Shown here in pieces: positions 25,420 to 36,749 of a stretch of DNA of 64,000 nucleotides; position 1 is the first letter of the stretch; every line of letters starts with the position of its first letter. Location of the stretch: positions 18,600,001-18,664,000 of the forward strand of contig OX442316.1 in assembly GCA_949358305.1 (NCBI GenBank). Reading direction: 5' to 3'. The notes under the pieces were generated by a model. That model was given only the letters and a program-made list of their open reading frames with translations, did not search any database and was not told where the DNA came from. Made by a program: the position numbers and the translations under genes. The stretch comes from Strigamia acuminata (Eukaryota > Arthropoda > Chilopoda > Geophilomorpha > Linotaeniidae).

Positions 25420-27483
25420 TATGAAGAAATAAGGCAAGTTTTAGCCGAAATGTTGCCATTTTGCCATCAATCTGGAGTTTGAAATTTGCCTCGTTCGAAA
25501 AAGGGCTTCCATTAAATGTTTCCGGAATTCGCTCTGGTGAAATATAGAAGGGTAAAGTTTGTTGGAAGGGGATAGATTGAAATTGGCTATTTTATCGCAA
25601 ATGGTCTAGGTTCGCTGTTGGACGAAGTTGGTCGTGACTCGCGATCGCGACGCTCATCATTTATGATCATCTCGTCTTTAAATCGAGATTGATTTACAAT
25701 GCGAAGAGATGCGAGAAAAGTAGAGTTGAAAGGGTAATGACGTAGAAGTTTAATCAAGGCCAGCACAGTCGACATTAGTTAAATGGTTTTACTGCACCGA
25801 CTCTTGTCGGCGATCATCTAGTTGATACATTTATGGTCTCTTTGCAGACTGGAAACAGTTGGGCCAACTCGTAACAGTTTTAGTTGTCGTAAACTCGCTT
25901 TATATTTGTTGCAATGCGACGCATCACTAACACTTGTTCTAATTGCAACTTATGTTAGGTTTACATTAGCCCATTCGAAAAGTCGTGCGCCTGGGGGTTA
26001 GTGGTAGCGTGCGGCTCAACCCCATTAACATCCCGCCACCCAAAATCTAGAATTAACTAATGCTTTTAACTACACTTGCGTCACGACTAATGTGCTCTAA
26101 TAACTTTTTAAACAACGATCAATTTATATCAACCACGGGTCACGCAAGTTGAGCCTATTATTTCTCATAACAGCACAGTGACCATGACCAATGCGGTGTA
26201 CACAATTGACTTTTTTGGCAAATAAATTGAAAAGACAATGAAATCAAGATGGAAGGGGTTACAATTGTCCCGAATGTACAGTTTCATTGGTACCACGAGG
26301 AAACTAATGCGCATGAAAGCATTGTGCAGAGTGCAGTCATGAATGTGACAACAGAGCTCCCATATTTTCCCTTGCAAACGGTTGATCCAGTAACAGAAAA
26401 TAAAGTCGGCCATATTGTCGGTTAGAGACAATATTTGGTCGTGTGCTGATATCGAAGACGACAGCAAGGGAAAACAGTGTTGGAGTGCTTATTTGCGGGC
26501 GACAAACACTTCAAACGGAATGTGGCATTGGCGTTGAATAAAAAAAATTATTAAAAAAGGTTTTTCAATCTAAAGAAAGGTGTTTATGGAACCTACATGG
26601 TTGCTTATACATTATCGGTGTGGTTTCACTGTAGCTTGCATTTTCTCATCTCAGGTGTGGCCATTTGAATTGCACAATTTGAGTTTATCTTAAAGCCGAG
26701 AAATGATTTTGTCGTTGCAAGCGTGGAGTTTTTGTTTAAATGAATTGTGCACGTTCTGTTTTAAAGGGATTGTTAAAAGTGAGTTTTGAATGTATTTTTT
26801 TTGTTCTTCTCAAAAACTAACGAGTTGAAACCCTTTGATTTATTGTTAAGCAAGTCGTTTCTTGTGCAGTTCCGAAATTGCAGCCACAAATCAGTGTGTC
26901 AAATTTCGGCTCAGGAGTCCTCCAACGTGTGGTCATAAGGCTATGGTAAAAGCTTTACTCTTGTCATCTTTGTCGTTTCTCAAACGCCGCGTTCCTTTGC
27001 ACTGCTCCCATATTTTATAATGGCAAGATAAGCAGTCGCATGTTTAGTTTAATTTATAATTTAAAAAGTTTGAATTTATTCACATTAAGTGGAATTAAGC
27101 GGCGTAACAAACTTTTTAACTTCTCATCAGAGTGATGAAATGGACAAAGGTTCACGACCGGACGCGGGGTTGAGGTGCTGATTTGCCGATACACATGGCA
27201 GGAGCCATTAATCATGGTACAAGCGACCTTGCCAACGGTAAATGGCGCGGCCTTTACTTGTAAGTGATGATTAAATGATTTTTGCAGCTCCTCCTTTTCC
27301 TTGTTATCTTTTGTCATGTTTGCAGCTCTGCTAAAGAGGTTCACTCGGGTTGGTAGGGTAGGGTGGGGGAGGGTGGGGGAGGTCAGGGAATAATTATTGA
27401 AGAGATAATGTCTTACTTTTCCGTCAGTTGGTAGATAAAACTTTTCATTCGCGTCGAAAATCGGAAATTGTGGGAACGGAGTT
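25420..27483. other. Non-coding DNA
   Basis: No gene is supported. A GGGGTT...AACCCC stem with a tRNA D-arm-like TAGTGGTAGCG lies near 25995-26025 but has no T-arm box. A 58-codon ATG-started frame at 26249-26425 has a balanced, protein-like composition but no recognised homology. A run of G-tracts at 27347-27379 could form a quadruplex. Confidence 0.5.
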
Positions 27484-27545
27484 GTGCCAGAGAGAAATCC
27501 TTTCTCTTCGCACTTGGCACGACAAAGACTCCTTACAAAGGAGTC
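27484..27545. other. Two adjacent stem-loops
   Basis: The first stem pairs GTGCCA (27484-27489) with TGGCAC (27515-27520) and, inside it, AGAGAAA with TTTCTCT across a 3-base loop. The second is a perfect 8-bp stem, GACTCCTT (27527-27534) with AAGGAGTC (27538-27545), loop ACA. Whether they are transcribed is unknown. Confidence 0.45.
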
Positions 27546-27712
27546 GAAAAGCCTAAACGTGTTTGTATTAAGTCATATTTGATTAGCGAAATGAGTCAAC
27601 TATGCATTTACATGTCAAAATAATCTTCCTTTCAATTATTCAGTTTGTTTTGATTGCGATTGTTTCCATTTTGAGTCGATTGATTGACAGAACGATTCAT
27701 TGCCACATTTTC

Positions 27713-27793
27713 GAAACGGCACTTTTTGCATTTAATACGTCGGTTTACGGGATTACAAGTTATGCTCCTTATTATTTGCTTATAGGATATGAA
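27713..27793 (+). pseudogene. Ty3/gypsy integrase fragment
   Basis: The translation ETALFAFNTS, then VYGITSYAPYYLLIGYE, matches the pattern at the end of the Ty3/gypsy integrase catalytic domain, where LP-ALFAYNTS-H-STG-SPF-LLFGRE is conserved. About 27 residues are recognisable. The upstream frame from 27602 is hydrophobic and only vaguely resembles the preceding integrase region, and the frame closes soon after with a stop at about 27848. No LTRs, reverse transcriptase or other integrase motifs were found nearby, so this is a small isolated scrap of a retrotransposon. Confidence 0.6.
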
Positions 27794-27849
27794 GTTTTAA
27801 CGGCCGCATTCCAATATTTGTCAGTCAGTCTCTCCGAGCGTGTAGTGTA

Positions 27850-30800
27850 ATGGCATAGTGACCAATACGTGTCGAACCCTATCTGTAAGTGTCAATCGTG
27901 GGTAACTTTCCAAGTTCTCAACCGAATAGATTAATCCGGTGCGGCAACTGATACAGCTTCAAACATAAAACATTCGCTTTTATCTTTGCGTTTTTTTTCC
28001 TTCCCTTTCTTCGTGTAGTCTTAAAATGTTGTCACGCGAAGTGCTTTCCAATGGTACGAGTATATAATTTACCAAGGCTTTAGATGCAGAATTATCTAAA
28101 ACATTTATCAAAAAGATAAAAACCGTGGGCGTTTGTAGCATTTGCGATTCAAAATTTAAACTCTCGCGTCGCTGCAAATAAACGCGTGGGCAGATCGTTA
28201 AATAGTCTAAATACTGTAAATGTAAAATATTTCTAGATTTAAAATATAAAAATTGAATGTTTCTTTGGGAAACTTAAAAGCGCCGAGTATGACGAAGCAG
28301 GAAACCGAAGTCGGGTCAATTGACGAGAGTTTATTTCGAGGCATGTTGTGCGTCGTCGTAGCGAGTGCGCGCCTAATTACCCTTGACAAGCGCAGCATAG
28401 CGTTGTATTCAATTGGAGAGGGGGTGGGAGCGGGCAACGAGACGCATGTGCAGGTGACATTCATTGAAAGCTGAGGACAGCACGCGATAAGCATTGTTTA
28501 GGGGATAATTGAATCTCGAGCCGAGATATTTTTGAGACTTAATAATGAATAGAGGAGGAGAAGTCGATGACGACAACAGGCGCGGCGCAGCACACGGTGG
28601 AAGACGGGCAGGGTGGGCCGAGGATTTAGCCGAGGCTCGAGTGAGTTGACGTGAAATTCTCGCGAGATGTTATTCCCATTTGGTACATAAATCCTGCAGC
28701 TTTAACTCTGTTCCGGTCGTCTGCGCTTGGACATTGTTGCGCAGTCGAGATTGGACTTAAAACACGCTTGTGGCCGTGCCAGCTGTGTCCACACTGCCAA
28801 TGACGTCATTTGCTGGATGCAAATTAAGGAGTTTGTTGTTGTTTGCGTGTTCAACCTTCGGATGGGGGGGGGGGGGGAGAGAAAAAGGTGGAAAATGAAG
28901 CGGTCGCTAATGAGGGATTTGTAAATAACAGATTAAGTGGTGGCGGCGCTTTTTTTATTTATTTTATTTTATTATTCAAGTCGAGGCTGGATTTTTTTCT
29001 TCTTTTTTTTTGGTATTATAATGGTTGGATGGATTTTCCGTGCAGGTTACGCATGGAAAAATGCGTAATTTAAATGCATTAAATGTCAATGAGTGTTGTT
29101 AGCGGGAGGGAATGCGGTGTGCTGAAGATGAAAAGAGGTCGCACCTTGATCGATTGCACTCTTTTGTTTACTAAAGTTTAAGAGCGGGACCAGAGAGAGA
29201 GAAATGGAAGGAGAAGAAGAGTTTTGGGGAAATGAGATTGAAAGGGTTTAATTTCAGCTTGTTTTGATGCGTTTACTCGTGATAGATGGTCGGCTGAGTA
29301 AATAGAGACGTTTAGCTCGCGAAACGTGCCAAGTGGGGGATCTTCGGAAATGGCTCCAGATTGATTTATAGACAGAAGCAAAAGTTAGTTGCGCTCTTTA
29401 AATTTATTTAAGTGCTCTGTTGTTTTGACTCGTTGCTCCGTTTCATTGATATTGACTTTTTAATGGTTCTTCTAAGTCTATCTCTATTCGCTAACGCGGT
29501 TAGCAGTTGCAGGAGTTGCCGCGAGGGTGGGGATGGGAGGGAGGGAGGGAGGGAGTTGATGCGTGTTCTCGTTTTTAAGTTTCGGTTGCTCGCAATTGTA
29601 CGGTGAGCAGAATGAGTTGTTTGCTGCGGGGGCGAGGTTGAACGCTGAGACGTATGTCTATTTGATGTTTGTTGACGGCGGTTGAGAGCAATTCGAAAGC
29701 GATTAGCGAAATCAATTAGAGGCATTGTGCCGCGTCTTTTGATTTTGTGCATCCATAGCATCTTTTGGCGACGTCTGCTTCTCTCGCATAAAGAAATGGC
29801 GCTTTTCTTGGGAAATGAAGAGTGAAATTTCTGAGAGAGAAGCGGAGTGTGTTTAAAAGAGCGAGAAATTCCTGTTCTTTCACCCAGAAAATCAGAACAC
29901 GACCGACCTTGGGAGAGAAAACAAGAAATCACATACAAGTGATTTATTAAAGCTCGCACTTTTTTAGCGTGATGACGAGCATTTAACTGCCACTTCCATA
30001 CCGACACAAACACGCGCGTACAACAAAAAAAATAGACTTATTAATTAGCGGCGCAAGTGGGCTCTGTAAACCTCGAGAGATGAAATTAATAAAAATGCTG
30101 GGTGGGGCTGTTGCACACTTGAAATTGCACCGGCGTACTCGCCATTTTTCCCTTTCCACTTATTAAATCAATTGACCTAATAGTGGATTTTTGGCCCCCT
30201 CTCGCGTGTATCGAATATCAATCGCAATTGCTTTGGTGATTGATGCAAACGAGGAACGCTTGTTTTGTATTGGTCACTCACTTCCATTTCTCGATACCCG
30301 CATGTGTTGTGTGTGTGTGTGTGTGTGTGTGTGCTGCAGAGAAATCAATCAATAAAGTCGACGTGAGAGAGGGAAAGTGAGTGTGTGTGTGTGTATGTGT
30401 GGGAAGCTAGCGAGAAATCATTTTGAGGGGCTGTCGGCTGAAACCCTATCTGCCCCACGAGACCCGTCCTTCGTTGTGAATTTCACGCCAGGCCAATTTC
30501 TTATTCAGATTACCCTAAACTGAATGGAAAGCGACACTTGGGAGAGCAGCGCAAAGAAAAGAAATTGTAATGAGACAATTTTGTCGTTAAAATATTTCAA
30601 AAAACACATTTCGACTCGGCGGTATCGATCAAAAATGAGGTCGGATAAATGAAGTAATAAATCCGCTTATTGAGAATAGATTAAGCTTTATACGTAAATG
30701 GGGACATCTGGTTGATTGGCACAAATTTCCACAGGCTTGTGGCGTGATTAATGTTACCATGCTGGATTTATTATGTATTTTTGAAGTAATAAAATAACAC

Positions 30801-33800
30801 AAGTTTGAAACGTTAATCCGTCACGTCGCTTCCATGTTGCCGATTTTTAATGGCGTTTTATTAACTACCATTTACACCTGTGTAATTAGAGATATCTGGA
30901 CATTCGTGAATAGTGACAGTGAATTGCACCTGAAGTGAAATTCATTTACTTAATGGTCACGTGTCTGTGATGAGGTTGAATCGACTTTACGGTTTAAATA
31001 CATAAATAAATAATAAAAATAAAAACAATAATAATAATACCTAATAATATTAAAATTGTTTCTCTGTAAATATTTAATGTTTAAATTTCCTTGTGGAATT
31101 ACTCACAGCCAGATTGAATTACGTTTTATGGACGTCTACTCCCTACGGAGGTACAAAATGCAATATTGGTATATTGCGGCCAAATGTTGTTAGATATGGG
31201 GCAGGGCTTCACTGCAATGTCGAGACATTTACAATGGAAGAAATAAATGCATATGAAATGTTGGATTGAAAAGGGGGTTTTGTTGGGATTGCTGCATCAT
31301 CTTTGAGTTTGCGAGCAAATAGGGTGTTTTAGGGCGGTGGTAAAACCCGAAGTGGCTTAATAATAGGATGGGGGAAACGGCTAACAAGGGGCACTAAGAG
31401 CGTAATCGCAAAGGATATATGAAGTCTATTATTTGGGCTAAAATACGAACGGCCTCTGGAGAGCCGGTTCAGTTGAGAATTTATTCCCGCAAGCTGTTAT
31501 TCATATTTACACGTTTCTGTCAATTATATTCCTTGGCATGTCGTAGTAAATTGCGCTCGGTGTTTGGTTACACCTGTGGACAAGCCAGTTTTGATTTATC
31601 GTGTCACTTGTCGCGCACAAAGTTGCAGATTGCGAATATTGATTCGCGGACGATTATGAGGAGTAAAAAACGCGCCGTGTTTTGCTTTTCGGATCCCGGA
31701 AGATGGCAGGTCAGTGGAGGAAATAAGACACGAAAGAAACAACGCTTCCTTTTTGCTGACATTTATGGCTGCATCGGTGAGAAATGTTGCCAATTTGCAA
31801 ACGGCAGTAACTGTTGAAATTAAGCGATGTTTATTTCTCGTTTCGCTTTTCTCGACGGCGAATGGGAAACAAATAATTGGGAATTGTTTTGGCGTTTTTT
31901 ATTCGTTTTTGTTTAAATGGCGTGTGCAATAGATTGTAGACGGCGAAATTGGGTTTGCGAGTGATGCGGTGGAGCAGCCATACCATAGCTCTCTCTCATT
32001 TACAATCCAGCGTGCGTTCATAAACACCAAGTGGGTGGTCGTCCCATTGTCCCCACCACGCATGAGCTGAAATTGACATTTGAATCAAAGGAATGAAGAG
32101 GGAAGAACTAGAAAACCAACGTCTTGAGTTTCTGCTGTGTTTGGGTTGGGCTCCTTGGCTGGAATTGTGTTCAATTAGTTTAGGGGGGCGCTGCGGTCTG
32201 AGCACGAGGATTACCATTTCTTTTCACAGCAGGTACTGCGATGCGTAATGCCCTTAATTGGTTGATTTTTCGTCGCGAACGTGGAAATGCAATACAACAT
32301 TATTCATGGCTCCTAAAGTCGGCTGTTTTGTTTTTTCTTTATTGATTTTGTCTCCGGTTGTCAGGAATTATTTTTGAAATTGAGAGAAAGAGCTTATAAA
32401 GTAAATTGAGATGTTTTTAATTAAGCAATTCCAGGCATTACCGCTGCAATTATTTGTTTTTTCTATGAAAAAAGGAGTCTCGAGATTAATTTTAATAGGG
32501 GTAGCATTATTATTATCTTTTTTTTTGGGTGTGTTGTTGCGGTGTTGTCATGAGTATTAAATGACGGAATGAAAATGAGTGGTTATTAAAATGCTTGTGC
32601 GTTGCTGAGATGTTTGGGAATGGATTTGCTTTGCATGAAATTAAGTGAACGATCAAGTTTCAGCAGTCGAAGGAGTTTAAATGAAATGTGGAAATCAGAT
32701 TCGTTCAAAGTTGAGTCGATCGGTTTAATGCGCGTCTGAGAATGCTAATTGTGAATAAATTACATTAAGATGATCTTGCGAGTGATAAATGTTTTGCACT
32801 CTGCAGAGAGGAAAACGTGCAATTTAATTTGTTAACTAGGAATAAATGCTAATCCTCGTTTAAAGCGCGGATTATGGACAAACAAGAAGCGAAAGTGACA
32901 ACATCCGGGCACAGCAATTTAGTACGGGTAATTTGTCTAGTGCGGGGGTTCACTCAAAATGCTAATGAATTGCATTTTACATTTATATTAGCAATTTAGT
33001 ACCAACTATATAGTTTGCTGCCAGTCATAAATTCACCAGCATTTTATTGCTGCTGATGATAATAATTGTAGACGTTGTTTTTGCCAATTTTGTACTTTGC
33101 TTTTGTTTCAAGTAAAGTAGGAAAAACGACATTTTTTTTATTTCATCTTAATTCTGGGGATTACATTCTCCCGGAATTAATCTTGGCATTAATCTCGTTA
33201 GTGTTTTCATTTCTTCTTTGCTTTTGGCTCGTGAACAAATTTTTTTTTGTTTTTAAATTTTTTCTACGACTACGGTGGCCTAGAAGGCGCATTGACACAA
33301 AAAAGTTAAGCCGTAGTCACTGTAGCCATATCACTTTAACATTTGAACACTAGACTTGGTTGCAAGCCTGCAACCAATCAAAGAGCAGAGCAGGGATTTT
33401 TCAAATTTGTTCAGTTGTATTGTGTACTGATAGCGCTTTAGCTTTGGTTTCACCAGTGACCGAACTATGGTACGAGTTTGTGAAATGAAGCGTGGGATGG
33501 CGGAACATTTGTAATTAGCGGATTGATCTGCTGAACATTAAGACGAATTGTTGTGTCGCAAGTAAATTTAAAAAAAAACATTCGAGACGTTAATGGAAAT
33601 TGTACCTAACCCTCCCCTATCATGAAAAAAAGAATTAAAAAAAATAGCGAAACATATTAAACATAAAACATTTATGACATTAAATTTATTTCCTTAATAG
33701 TTTTAATGAAATAAATCTTCATGTAGTCGAGCGAATTTTTGAATTTTTAATGGTATTCATTTTTACCGTTTATGAAAAGGACCGAAACGTCAACCAAATT

Positions 33801-33844
33801 CGACTTAAAAAAAATATTCTTTGGTGTTGACAAATTAAACCTCT
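27850..33844. other. Non-coding DNA
   Basis: No gene is supported. Contents are a 14-base G run (28864-28877), GGGA repeats (29534-29554), GT microsatellites (30309-30333 and 30379-30400) and a hairpin with 9-bp stem TTGGTTGCA/TGCAACCAA (33356-33377). The 201-codon minus-strand frame at 29408-30013 is the longest in the window; its translation is Ser/Arg/Gln/Thr-rich without any domain, crosses the GGGA repeat and has no supporting signals. The frame at 31419-31817 is likewise unrecognised. Confidence 0.55.
30309..30333. repeat. GT dinucleotide microsatellite
   Basis: About 12 GT units, followed some 45 bases later by a shorter GT run at 30379-30400. Confidence 0.95.
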
Positions 33845-34376
33845 TTTCTCATTTTTAATTTTAAAACATTTGCAAATAAATGTTGTTAATTATAGCTTGT
33901 CTAATTTTTAAATAAATAAATAGTACCTTGAAAGAAAAAGCACCAGGGGTATGACCACTATGTAATGGCTATGAAGAAAGCCAATCCCCAGTCTAATTTT
34001 TACTAGTTCAGCACGCGGTAGCCAAAAATTTTTTAGGCCCTTTATTGCATGCATGTGTAAGTTTTTCATCGTTTTTTGCATATCGGTATTAATTTGCTTT
34101 TTATTATGACGAGAGTCGATTAATCCAAGAAAGGGTTTCCATCGACGTCCAAATCGAAGCAGATGCCAGCCGGAACTTTGCCTGTGCCCAAACTGGTCAC
34201 GCAGGTTCAACTTCAAACGGCCATCATTACGACCGATTCGACTGCGGAACTACCTGCGACTGTTTTGTAGGAATTAGACCTTCAATCTTTGATTCAAAGA
34301 GGTCTAAAAGACTTCTTCAAGTCATCCAACCTACTGCCGACCGCTCCTGCAATGTCTCAAGATGCGCTGCGACTGG

Positions 34377-35071
34377 CCGCGAGGTCCGTTTTTAGCCCTG
34401 ATCGATCTCAAACTCCTATCTTCAGACATAGTTTTTAAATACAGTTTTTGTGTTGTTCTATTTTTGGGGTCCAGGAAATCTTCTCGAGCTCCCTTTAGCA
34501 TTTCTAGATTTTATGATAGGGAATTATGTCCAGTTCTAACTGTTCACGAGTACAGCCTTGGGCCTAAAAATCGTCCTAGTCCAGCTTGAAGCTCACCTGC
34601 AGAATGAGCGGTTTCGGCTGTAACCACCAGGTAGTGCAAAAACTCACTAATAAGTTGTGACAAATTGATGTCACACAATCACCTTCACATCGTGGGTTTA
34701 GATGATTGTGTGACGTCATTTAAATGCTCATTCTGCAGGTGAGCTTCAAGCTGGACCGGGATGATTTTTATGTCCAAGGCTGTACTTGGATTTCACCATT
34801 TCAATCTGCAAGGATACGACAATTATTTATTTTGGCTTCTTTTCCTTTTGAGGCAGTCTTTTCGACTACTATATCCAGATGGATTAAAAGCATCCTCGGT
34901 AATGCCTCGATTTTTACTGCCCATTTTGCTAGGGCAGCTTCTACCTCATTTGCGGCAAGCAGAGATGTATCCCTGAGTCATATTATCAAAGCAGCTGATT
35001 GGTCGACTGCTGAGATTTTCAAACTTTTTATAAGAAATCTATCATATTATTTTCGGAAGAATTTTCTTTGA
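34377..35071 (+). pseudogene. DIRS-type tyrosine recombinase, broken
   Basis: Left part (34377 to about 34550): a frame with RKSSRAPF and then FYDRELCPVLTVHEY resembles the central region of DIRS/Ngaro recombinases, before the L-EYL position. Right part (about 34800-35071): ARIRQLFILASF, then TTISRWIKSIL, AHFARAASTSFAAS, VSLSHIIKAADWS and IFKLFIRN follow the family order through box II. The H-x-x-R pair is kept (HFAR). Where the family has F-Y with the catalytic tyrosine, this copy reads F-I, so the nucleophile appears lost. The gene is split by an inserted 230-bp element at 34553-34782, and the two halves are in different frames. It cannot encode an active enzyme. Confidence 0.75.
34553..34782. 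mobile_element. Near-palindromic TA-flanked miniature element nested in the recombinase
   Basis: Terminal inverted repeats of 57 bp (34553-34609 and 34726-34782) start CAGCCTTGG. The inner 31 bases are identical and the outer 26 differ at about five positions. A further inner pair, TGATGTCACACAATCA (34666-34681) and TGATTGTGTGACGTCA (34703-34718), makes much of the 230 bp foldable. TA stands directly outside both ends, and the recombinase frame is interrupted exactly there, at HEY. That makes this a Tc1/mariner-type non-autonomous insertion younger than the DIRS relic. Confidence 0.85.
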
Positions 35072-35506
35072 TGTTTTGGGAGGCTACAAACAGCCATAAG
35101 TTAACAACATTTATTTGCAAATATTGTATAATTACAAATTTTTCTAGTAATTATGAAGCAAAATTAAATTTATACTACCGGTAGGCAAATAAATGTTGTT
35201 AACAATCCCACCTTTACACTAAACCGAGTTTTTTAATGTCGACTTTATAGGACCTGTCCTCGGAGGATTTTATTCCTGTAACGATTATTCATTAATTGAA
35301 TAAAGTTTTGTAAACTTCAGTGTGTGTTTTTTTAGACTGGGGATTAGCTCTTTTTGTAGCCTTTATATAGTGGTCATATTCATGGTGTTTTTTTCTTTAA
35401 AGGTACTATTTATTTATTTAAAAATTAAACAAGCCATTAGTTAATAACATTTATTTGCCTAGAATAATTTTAATTTTGCTTCATAAATACTATCAAAATT
35501 TGTAAT

Positions 35507-36749
35507 TTATTGCTTTTTGTTTTTTATGTTGTTTTATTGATTTGATATAACTTCCGGTTTTAGTAAAGTTGGAGAGAGGGAAAAAAATGTTGTTGCCAGT
35601 AAAATTTGCGACAGTTTCCGAGTGCCTGCAATTCAGTGATGAGAAAATTGGTAGAGTGCGAACGGATGTGGGAATTTTGCTGGACTGAAGTAGAAATTAA
35701 AAAAGAAGGTGGGGGAGTCATGTTGTGTGTCATTGCAAGTTGCGTTTAATCACTCGCTTGGAAGGAAGTCAGGAAGTAGGCTTGCGCGTTGCACGTGTCA
35801 TAATTCATAAGAGAATATGCAGTGGAATTGATTTTTCACAAAATGACAGCTCGAAATGGATTCCCGTTTTGGTTGGGCGAATGTATAAACAAGGCAGCAA
35901 ACAAGCGCGTGTACGAGAAAAAGAAAAAGAAAAAGAAAAGAAAAAACGAACGAACGAACGAAAAGGGAAAAAAAAATCGACCTCGCAAGACGCAAACACC
36001 TCTTCAGGTGACTTACATTATTCATAAGGTCTGAAGAAAGAAGTGACTTGAAATAAGTAAGTGTTCCTTCAGTATCTTTAATCACATGCGTTTTCTATTT
36101 ATATTCTAAAATTTTTATTTATTTTTTTTGTGTGCTGTTTTTGAAATATATATTTTTTCTTTTTTCTTTTTTTTTGTAATCGGTGCTGAGTTTTAGATGC
36201 GCTGAAATTAGTTCCCACATGTTTCGTGCACAGGTGTAATTTGGCTGAATAACAGCCATGGGGGTCAACAAACAGGGTCATGTTCTTTTCCTTCAATTGC
36301 AGACGGGCTTAATTAGATTATTAAGGTACTTAATTGCATTTACTCGAAGTTTTCACTCAGCCCGTCCGTATGAATGAAAATGAAAATCTGAAAATTGATT
36401 AAACACCACACTCTCGATTCATGGGTGCTACTTGACCAGTATTGAAAATGTTATAAAGGCAATAAATTCACTTTACCTACCCGATGGCCCGTAATAAACG
36501 CCGGCCTCGAGTAAATGCTGCAGCGCAAATTGTAATTTGGAAGATGGGTTTTGCCGAAAGGGAAAAAGCGGTGCAAAATTTCTAATTTAATGCTAATGGA
36601 AACGAATGAAGCTTTTAGTTTGCTCAGGTTGTTTATGGGGGGGTTTTTGGTTGCATGAATAATTTGCAAGAGAGAGTTGCAAGCATTGACGATCGTGTTA
36701 GCAATGCATTCGGGTCTATTAATCAAATTGTGCCTCGAACCGCAAACCG
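35507..36749. other. Non-coding DNA between the DIRS relic and the Dscam promoter
   Basis: Contains A-rich simple sequence (AAAAAG and GAAC units, about 35920-35972) and T-rich tracts. No gene or RNA was recognised. Confidence 0.6.

Larger units (their letters stand above)
33845..35506 (+). mobile_element. Compact DIRS-like (tyrosine recombinase) retroelement relic
   Basis: The block at about 33868-33998 recurs inverted at 35331-35460; shared runs include AATAAATAGTACCTT, TATGACCACTAT and AATCCCCAGTCTAA. These are inverted terminal repeats of about 130 bp. Between them, 35085-35210 holds two back-to-back copies of the outer termini (GTTAACAACATTTATTTGC and GGCAAATAAATGTTGTTAAC) with neighbouring terminal sequence such as ATGAAGCAAAATTAAA. 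This is an internal complementary region, the hallmark of DIRS-type elements. A tyrosine recombinase remnant lies just 5' of it on the plus strand. The whole unit is about 1.66 kb against several kb for complete elements, and gag, reverse transcriptase, RNase H and methyltransferase regions are not visible. Exact outer ends are uncertain by about 20 bases. Confidence 0.75.

Noticed and set aside
25985-26045. Possible tRNA-derived head (GGGGGTTAGTGGTAGCG)
   Set aside because: There is no T-arm sequence downstream and no acceptor stem; only a 6-bp stem is present.
27838-27895. tRNA- or SINE-like segment (TAGTGTAATGG followed by GTGTCGAACCC)
   Set aside because: The A-box-like match is good, but the B-box match is poor and the spacing is too short for a tRNA. 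No cloverleaf can be drawn.
29408-30013. Longest open frame in the window, 201 codons, minus strand
   Set aside because: It has no recognisable domain, a skewed Ser/Arg/Gln/Thr composition, passes through a GGGA repeat and lacks supporting signals. Frames of this length can arise by chance in 64 kb.
31419-31817. 132-codon plus-strand frame
   Set aside because: Cysteine- and lysine-rich but matching no family I know, with no splice or promoter support.
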